A stretch of 64,000 bases of DNA from contig NC_089822.1 of NCBI RefSeq assembly GCF_035046505.1, positions 216,190,419 to 216,254,418 on the forward strand. The letters run 5' to 3'. Position numbers and translations under genes: made by a program. Positions 56,519-64,000 of this stretch are shown here, in pieces; the first letter of the stretch is position 1, and every line of letters begins with the position of its first letter. The stretch comes from Tiliqua scincoides. Lineage: Eukaryota; Chordata; Lepidosauria; Squamata; Scincidae. A model generated the notes under the pieces. That model was not told where the DNA came from and did not search any database. It was given only the letters and a program-made list of their open reading frames with translations.

Positions 56519-58811
56519 CTAAGACATTACAGAAAGATAAGAATCAGTTCAATACATTGGCAATGGTGCAGGATTTCTGGTTATGGTCACTCAACATGAC
56601 AATATTTCCAAAATCACAGCTATCCATTTTTCATCCAGCTGCTTCTTCTGAAGAACATTTTTGCTTCAAAAATTGTCTAAGAAATTATACACACAATTAG
56701 GGACAACTTTAAAATGTTGCACTATAAATTAGTTCTACTTGTGCATCCCCCCAACACAGAATGTGATTTTATAGAAATGTTTGCAAAATTGATATTTATA
56801 GAAAGACAGAAAATGAAATGTATAGATTAGCTTTGAGATGGAGCGGTTATGATAAACACTCAGCTTGCTTGTAGGGATCCTTTTACTCAAGAGTTCCCTC
56901 CCATTGGCATGTTGCCCCTATCTTTTTTTGAGGGTGGGGGTGGTGGAGCATGAACCTTAGGAACCAGGAAGCAGATATAGAGGAATCCTCTGTCATGCCA
57001 TCACTATAGAAGTGGCATTGAAGGAAGCTTCAGGTCTATCCTCTGCAGTTTTCAGTTTGCTTCCCTGACTAGTATCAGGGAAGTATTTCAGTATGAAATA
57101 TTTCAGTATGAAAAGTATTTCAGTGGGGGGGGGGGGCTTACTGGGAGGCAACGGGGAGCAGCCAGCAGCATTGCGCTATCCTCCTTTCTCCAGCAGTGTT
57201 GGGAATGTCCTTTCTCCCAGCAGTGTTGGGAGAAAGGAAATCCAAGGTTTATAAAATGGCACTAAGAGAAGAAGATGGTACTGCTCCCCCACAGTTGCTT
57301 GGTGCGCATCCCCATGGGCCCTGGCTTACTGGATGGCAGTGGGGAACAGTGGCAGCAGCAGACTCTCACAGTTTCAGAAGCTGACTGGGCTCTGGTGTGG
57401 GCCCTTGTGCAAGTGTGGGCTCCCAGCAGGTGACACAGCAGGTCCAGTGGAGCCACATCTGTTTGGGGTTTGAAATCTCAGTATTGGTTTCCCTTTTGAT
57501 TCTGGATTTATACAGTTTAATAGTCAAGGTCTTACATTGTTTGGAAAAGACAGATGTCCATTCTAGTTCCTCCACCATACGAATCTTCTTGAACCTCTGA
57601 TCAGAAAGATGTCAGCTTAGTTTACGAAGCTACATACACATATTTCAGGTTGCTGGATTAGAGAGTGAAATTGCAGTAGCCTTTTGCACACATGATTTCA
57701 TCTCCAGCTAGGGAAACCTTGAGATACTTGAAGCCTGATTCACGATACATTGAGCCCTAGCTGAATCAGGCAAAGTATGATGTAGACACTCACATTTTCC
57801 TGCAGATTCCTACAGAATCCACAGTGCACAGAACCCTTTTGTTCTCTACACTGTCCTGCATTTTAAAGAGCAGTTTAACAACTTTACATGACAGTCTTTT
57901 AACACACAGCTCAGGAGCAAATACCACAAAGGTACTGGTGATATTAACAAATTACACACAATATTCAATATAAACTAGCATGATTATGGAAACACCTAAT
58001 CACTTATATCCTGAAACTGGGACAAGAAATATTGACCTATTTATTCAGAACATGTTGTAGCCAGTATTATAAAAACCAAACACAAAATGGAATAAATATT
58101 GTAAGATCACTTGGTTGGGGAGGGAGCAATTCTGAAACAAAGACTTTTTCTAATTTTTTTAAAAAAGAATTACCAAGTATTAACTCCAAAGACCAACATT
58201 TGAAGCAAAAAGTTCAAAGCTGCAGTGAAATGACATTATTGATGATAAGCCAATGTACTGAAATCTCATTTGCCACGACTTTTCAGACAGTGATGTGCAC
58301 TATGACTAGGTCTATTTGTGCCTTGCTCTGTTCACGGACAATACTCACACTTTGCTTTAAAAACTATTGTGCACCCAACTCATGTGAATTCTTATGCTCT
58401 TTTTGGAATATGAACCAGTGAAAAGACCGTGATTTTTTCAAGGATTAAACCTCAACAGCTATCGTCAAACATCTTGATAGGTGCAAGGAAGTGTTACTCT
58501 GTATTAGCCACCAGCAGCAAAACAGCAGTGTAAAGAAGCAGTGTTAATAAAAATATTACTCCCCAACTTTGTCTCATCACACACATGTACACACTGAAAT
58601 TACAATTATCTTGCAGCATGCATGCATCTCAAAGCACCACTGGCATGCAAAGCTACCAAAGAGATACCTTCTCTCAATTCATATGCAGCCTAATTTTATG
58701 CCAGCATGAATGCAATGTCTTTTGTTTAAATATATTATATTTAAAATAAAGCAGCTCATGCTCAGAAAGAAATATCAAAAAGCCAAAAACAAAAGAGAGA
58801 GGGATAGTTAC
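56519..58811 (-). other. WNK2: WNK2 intron, about 2.3 kb
   Basis: Bounded by GTAACT (58811-58806) and TCTTAG. It contains a G homopolymer near 57126-57136 and a local duplication of CAGCAGTGTTGGGA near 57.19-57.23 kb. A candidate 61-base exon at 57596-57536 is discussed among the findings. Confidence 0.8.
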
Positions 58812-58856
58812 TACTACTGTGATCTTTGCCTAGACATAGTCGTTTCAGGGTGGACC
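58812..58856 (-). CDS. WNK2: WNK2 small coding exon, 45 bases
   Basis: The acceptor is TTTTACCTTGTAG and the donor GTAACT. The exon begins with GG, which with a T from the previous exon would give TGG (Trp). It then reads STLKRLCLGKDHSS and leaves one A, which joins GA of the next exon to give AGA (Arg), followed by SSTNS. The joined string W-STLKRLCLGKDHSS-R-SST matches the human WNK2 stretch WSALKRLCLGKEHSSRSST as I recall it. The match runs across both exon borders and fixes phase and gene identity. The preceding exon was not found and is probably outside the window. Confidence 0.88.
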
Positions 58857-60370
58857 CTACAAGGTAAAATGATACAAGACATAAAGAGTTAGGCAAGACT
58901 AAACGGGGGGGAAGAAAAAAGTCTGATGGAAAATCTTCTGTATTTTTAAACAACAAAAAAGTAATCATTATGCAAGAAGGAACAGACAGAAAGTCAGCAG
59001 TTCAGGTATGAAAAAGAGAAATAATTGTGCAGCCCAAAACCTATATAAATTTGCTCGTAAGAGAATAAATATTTTGTAGGATTCTTTTTTAAATTGGGAC
59101 CTACACATTTTAGTAAATATTAAAAATAACCCTGCTTTCAATTTTTTTTGGTTATACTCTATTTGTGCTGCAAACAATATCTCTCTACTTGGGTAGTCAA
59201 TCAATGGCAAAAATAATTTCAGGAACAAGCAAAAGTAACCTGGCTGTGAAAAAAAAAAAATCAGTTGTCCAGAGAGCTCTCATGCACCTTATTTTACAAT
59301 CCAAAAAATTCTACAGATCTGAGGCCAAACTATAAACTTAATTACTTGAAAGCACATCTCAAAGTGCAAAACAAAGAACCATCTACTGTTTCCTAAATGC
59401 ATGAAGGCCCGCCTAGCATTATTGGAATATTTTTCTTATCAGTTGAAGTTGCTAGCACAGATGCCCTGATAAATCAAGTGCCATACTGATCATATGTCAC
59501 AATATAAATTGATCATCTGTCACAATGCTTACAAGCAGGTTCTCTACTTGTGCTCCATCAGCAATTTGTTTGTGAGATTTCCCTAGAATCATATAGGGTC
59601 AGATTTGAGATTTGTATTTTAGTCTTCAAATCTTGAATGCAAGCAAAATCTTTCAAGCCCCCAGTGACAAAACAAAACAAAACAAATCTTGGTTAAAAAT
59701 TACAATGGTGCAAATTAGCTTTTTTTTTTTAAATTTACTGAAACCTCAGAAGGCTAAATAATCCCTCTATGTCTTAATTCACCATGCTCCATCCTGCTGT
59801 AAACTAGAGGCCCTTTTTATACATTTATTTTGATGTAGTAGGATTATATCTGCATTTTATTAAACACATTGAAATAGTCCAGGCAAACTGCTCTGTCTGC
59901 CAGGATACCCAAATAAGGAATTTTGTTTGGTGCCTAAAAATGCCAGAGGTGGTCAGAGGAAACTTTTTTTTAATGTCTGTTAAGATGGCACATAAAATGG
60001 GTCTGCAAATGCCCAGTCATGCAGACAAAGTATTCTCACTTTTGGTATTCAGAAGATATCTAATCAAGCAGGGGAAAGAAAGGGCAGAATTTCCAAAGGA
60101 CTGGCCTGAGCAGCTGTGACTGCCCTTCCTTCCACCCAATCAATTCCTGGCAAGAAAAGAGATTTTCAAACATCATGTGAGGGAGATGCCATGTTGAAAG
60201 CAATGCAGCACAGCCTCAATCAGCTGTTAATTTCTCATCTCAGCAATGCAGAGGGGGGATTCCTACTCTCTTAAGAAAACAACATCTGAACAGCCTGTCC
60301 CCGTCCCCCCCCCAGAAACAGGAGTCAAAGCAAGTCATCCACAAAGAGGATGATTTCTTTAATCATTTAA

Positions 60371-60547
60371 GGGCGCAATCCTAACCCCTTATGTCAGTGC
60401 TTTCCAGCGCTGGCATAGCAGTGCCAATGGGACATGTGCTGCATCCTGCAGTTGGGTGTCACTCATGGAGGCCTCCTCAAAGTAAGGGAATGTTTGAAAG
60501 CACTGGAATGCTGGAAAGCACTGACATAAGGGGTTAGGATTGTGCCC
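60371..60547. mobile_element. Short inverted-repeat element, 180-bp class, TAA duplication
   Basis: GGGCGCAATCCTAACCCCTT at the left and GGGGTTAGGATTGTGCCC at the right, between TAA (60368-60370) and TAA (60548-60550). The terminal match continues inward (TATGTCAGTGCTTTCCAGC against GCTGGAAAGCACTGACATA). Confidence 0.92.
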
Positions 60548-60798
60548 TAAGATAAATTTAACATATTTGCTTTTATTTGCCTTAACTTTTAGGACTCTTC
60601 CTATGAGAAATTTTCTATTTTCCCTTGGTGTTGTTATTTACAAGATTCTTGATTTAAAAATCCAAATGCATGGTAGAACTCTTTCTATATATCATATTAG
60701 TTGTGAGAAAATCCAAACTCCAGTGTTATCAAAAGCTGAAATGTGAATGCATTTATAACTATCTATGAATGCATTTATAACTACTTATAACTATAAGC

Positions 60799-61253
60799 CA
60801 GGAGTGCCCAAGCCCCAGCCCAGGGGCCACTTGTGGACCTTGGGGATTCTCAATCTGGCCCGCAGGGAGCGCCCAGTCTCCAGTGAGCCTCTGGCCCTCT
60901 GGAGACTTGCTGGAGCATGTGCTGGCCAGACGCAATTGCTCTCAGTGTGAGGATGATTGTTCGACCTCTTGCATGAGCTGTGGGACTAGGGCTCTCTCCA
61001 CTACTTGTTGTTTCATGTCTGCGACACAGCAGCGGCAGCTAAGGAAAGGTTGGCCTTGCTTTGTGCAAGGCCTTTTATAGGCTTTGAACTACTGCAAGAC
61101 CTTCATTCATTCGTACAAGTTCCATATCTAATATATTCATTTATGTAAATTTATTCAAATTGTAAATGTAAATTAATTCTTTTTTTCCCCGGCCCCCAAC
61201 ACAGTGTCAGGGAGATGACATGGCCCTCCTGCCAAAATGTTTGGACACCCCTG
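60799..61253 (+). mobile_element. hAT non-autonomous element with perfect 8-bp duplication
   Basis: Ends CAGGAGTGCCCAAGCCCC and, in reverse, CAGGGGTGTCCAAACATTTT. CTATAAGC lies on both sides (60791-60798 and 61254-61261). It is 455 bp long and colinear with the reversed copy at 44.1-44.6 kb, including CAAGACCTTCATTCATTCG and TTCATTTATGTAAATTTATT. It lies in the WNK2 intron. Confidence 0.93.
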
Positions 61254-61534
61254 CTATAAGCCTATCTCCACCTAAGTGAATATGACATCTACGTTGAATT
61301 TGAATACAACATTATGATCAGGACACACAAACAATTTAGCTTTGATATTTAAGACTACAAAGAGTGTCCCTTGACTTTAAATGCACACTGTAGAAGTATC
61401 ACTGCTTTGTTAAACTGTCATCTTTAAAAAAAAAATTAAATGCTCCGTTTTTAATAGATAATTATTATCAAATAGCCAGTGGCTACACAAACTGCTATCA
61501 AAACAGATAGTGCAGGCCCATGCATGTTGACTCA

Positions 61535-61613
61535 CAAGTCCCACTGAGTTCAGTGAGGTTTCTCTCAGGAAAATGTAAACAGGATTGCAGACTGTGTCTA
61601 GGATTGCAACCTT
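61535..61613. mobile_element. Short inverted-repeat element, 90-bp class, diverged
   Basis: AAGTCCCACTGAGTTCAGTG, TTTCTCTCAGGAAAATG and a terminal TAGGATTGCAACCTTAG. A second AGGATTGCAGACTG just before suggests a rearranged end. Confidence 0.5.
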
Positions 61614-62579
61614 AGATATTTAACTAGCTATAATAACTACTTTGCTACTTTCTCCCATTTCCAAAAGGCAACCTATGAAATTAGTTTAGTATTGCATTTT
61701 GTTCCTTCAGATAAGTGTTGCCCAAACATCAACAATATGCTGTTCAATTAACAAAGAAATGAAAGATTTAGCACTGAATAAAAGGCAACAGATCAGCCCA
61801 AAGTTTAAGGGGAAAAAAAATTAAGGAAATACTTCCTAGGATTTTCTTTTTGTGGAGATATTCACATAAGGAAAATCTGGTCTTATTTTTGTTCCAGATA
61901 CACATATAAACAAACTGTATTTTTCTTAATGAAAAGGTGAAGTGGCTACAGAAGTACTGCACCGAGAAAAGGTCTTGCCCAGGTTTTGAAATGCACCGGA
62001 TAAGAAAACAGGAAAAAGTTGCCATTGGGGAAGGGACCCTGGCCTAACAGCAGAGACTCTAGGAGATGCAGCCCATATCACCTAACCTCTTCTCCATGAT
62101 GAGCAGATAGTTGCTGTTTACACGAGGAGAACAAACACTGCTAGAGGTGGAAGAGGCCAGCACAGAGAGAAGCAAATATTGGAGCCTAGTCTATGTGATG
62201 GTATAGAAGAGCCTGATTAATTGTGCCAGGCATTTAAAAGGTGGCCTGACATTAAGGGTCACTTCAATCTCTTGGGTAGGAGACAACATCTGGGGTGTCT
62301 AAACTATACTACCTTGAAACACACTTGCCTTTGACTTTGAGAAATTTAAAATTTCATAAAAGATTCAGTATAACAATATCCGACTGGGCAAAAAGGTTAT
62401 GAAGAAAGGGTAATTTGTTGTATTTTGTTTTGTTACAGTATATACCCAATAGATCCAGTCAATATTCTTTTACTAAGTTTTCAGATTGTGGCATTTTAAG
62501 TCACTCTTCAATTTTCTTTAGAATATTTTGCTATTTATACCCTCACTTTTAAATCCTGCCACAGCTCTATAATCCAGGA

Positions 62580-62806
62580 CAGTGTTTCTCAAAATTTGCT
62601 TCTAGAACCCCTGGAATTCCCTGAGACCCCTTTAGGGGCTCCATGAGCACACCAGGTGGGTGTTGTCTACTCAGTACTGCACCACTCCATGCAGGTACCA
62701 GCACTCTGGGGTTTCCCAAGACTCCACTCCTGTGCTAGTGGGGCTCCCCGAGACTCAGTCTAGAAACAAAAAGGACTCTGGGCACCAAAATGTTTGAGAA
62801 CTGCTG
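62580..62806. mobile_element. hAT non-autonomous element, 8-bp duplication
   Basis: Ends CAGTGTTTCTCAAAATTT and, in reverse, CAGCAGTTCTCAAACATTTT. Flanks ATCCAGGA (62572-62579) and ATCTAGGA (62807-62814) match at 7 of 8 bases. 227 bp, non-coding. Confidence 0.88.
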
Positions 62807-64000
62807 ATCTAGGAGATAAGCACTTAGAACTGGAAGGCTCAAATGGGTAGTTGACTAGCTTTAAGAGAGTTTGGCAGATTACTGCCCAATCCGCAAGATA
62901 TCGTTGGGTACTCTTTTTGCCTCTTTCCCCTTGGAGAAGGCCGTTAGAGGAAGAAAGATCACTGGGGCAACCACAGGAGTGGGGCAAGGAGCTGTTCCAG
63001 CAATTTTGGCTCCTGCTTCAGTTTGCTGCTCAGTGTGTGTTGTGCAATTGGGAGAGGAGTGGTGCTGACACAGGAACAGTGACACTTACTGGGCTTGGCA
63101 AAGTCTTTGTGGGAGGAAAGGCAGGGAGGCTTGGCTAAGTAACCAAGGTTATGGACCAGGTCTGAGCCGGTGGCCATTCAAACATGTTAGGGGCTACTGG
63201 GGGCATTTGTTGGGCATTATTAATCCCTGTCCATTTCTTGGGGGTTAGAGTTCCTAACCACTCCCCCATGCTCTTGCTCTTTCCTTTGAAACATTTCTGC
63301 AAAATCCATGTTGCTGCTTCCTCACTCTTGTGCTTCCCTTCATTTGTTGTGGAGCCCTAAGGTTCAGCAACTGGAAAAAATCCTAGATATTCTCCCCAGT
63401 AGGGATTACAGGCAAAAGTTGGAAGCACCAGTACATATCTCCCCTTCTTGACTACTGAATTAGATACAGTTGCTGGGTGTTGACAGTTACCAATGGGAAA
63501 GATTTGCCTCAGATGACAATGGCCTGAGTGCATTCCAGGAACTGCAGGGTGTGGCTCAGCTGTGCATGCAAGATTTATCTTTGTGGCGGGGGGGGGGGGG
63601 AGAGAGAGAGCAGGACTGGGTTGCACCACCACATAAGGGGAACTACCCAAATGTGGAAAAATTTGCACACCTGGCTGGAATTCATTCAGGAATTCCATGA
63701 TGTTTCCTTCAGGCTTTCTGAAAGGCTCCTGGAAGCTAGCACCAGGTGTTTGGATGCTGGTGAGGGGTGGGTGGAGTTTGGTGTATACTTTCAGGAAACT
63801 GGTCTGCAACTAGGTGGCCAGAAGAATGTCTTGTGAATGGACAGATGGCTGACCTGATCTTTCTGAAACTAGCGGCAGTGGGCATGCCTTCATGCAGCAT
63901 ATCTACTTTGGCGAGTGCACACTAGCTGTTGTTAGTTCTCTGTCTGATGGGTGGTTGAACTGTATGGTTGGTGAGTCAGGTATGTTACAAGACGGCAGGC

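Larger units (their letters stand above)
58857..64000 (-). other. WNK2: WNK2 intron, partial
   Basis: More than 5 kb of intron without a further exon that I could recognise. The next upstream exon should end with a single T in phase 1. Apart from the listed transposons it is AT-rich, with G runs near 60.30 and 63.59 kb. GCCCAATCCGCAAG near 62884 may be one end of a GC-rich class element. Confidence 0.7.

Noticed and set aside
62851-63138. Further WNK2 exon or other gene on either strand
   Set aside because: The translations lack any WNK similarity, no acceptor-donor pair with the required phase was found, and the edge resembles the end of a GC-rich class element.
1-64000. Old retrovirus or LTR-type copies
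   Set aside because: No paired long terminal repeats and no capsid, protease or envelope-like reading was recognised. The reverse-transcriptase matches are all of the non-LTR LINE type.

Overview
The window looks like a piece of a squamate reptile (lizard-type) nuclear genome. The evidence is the mix of repeats: CR1 LINE ends closing on TTCTTATG octamers, old MIR copies, a tRNA-headed SINE whose body I recognise from lizards and snakes, 5S-rRNA-headed SINEs, an I/Ingi-like LINE, Tc1 and hAT transposons, and many short inverted-repeat elements. The species cannot be told from the sequence.

One host gene is supported: the 3' end of a WNK-family kinase gene, best matched to WNK2, on the minus strand. 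Three coding exons are visible, at 58856-58812, 56518-56259 and 48006-47668, and their reading phases join exactly. They encode the extreme C-terminus (through LKRLCLGKDHSS and [15 protein letters not shown]) and are followed by a 3' UTR of about 2.1 kb that probably ends near 45.54 kb. The kinase domain, the autoinhibitory region and the earlier exons lie beyond base 64000. From 58.9 to 64 kb the window is intron.

From 1 to about 45.5 kb I find no host exon. This stretch is intergenic DNA downstream of the gene and is dense with dead mobile elements. Region by region: the 3' half of a Tc1 transposon (1-605); a GC-rich element (2.3-3.0 kb); a hAT element and a minus-strand 5S SINE (7.6-8.6 kb); a hAT element whose 3' end is a CR1 tail (9.4-9.7 kb); a long I/Ingi-like LINE reverse transcriptase (15.5-17.3 kb); a CR1/L2-group reverse transcriptase fossil (21.1-22.1 kb); a second 5S SINE (22.2 kb); a CpG-rich hAT palindrome with a perfect 8-bp target duplication (25.4-26.0 kb); a CR1 fossil split by a fold-back element (28.0-28.6 kb); and several copies of 0.5-kb GC-rich elements up to 37.5 kb.

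Three size classes of short inverted-repeat elements (about 90, 145-200 and 500-570 bp) share near-identical ends (GGGCACAATCCTAA-like). Several are flanked by 3-bp TAA, TTA or TCA duplications, which points to one PIF/Harbinger-like lineage. One sits inside the WNK2 3' UTR. No old retrovirus copy, CRISPR array, tRNA gene or functional rRNA gene was recognised.
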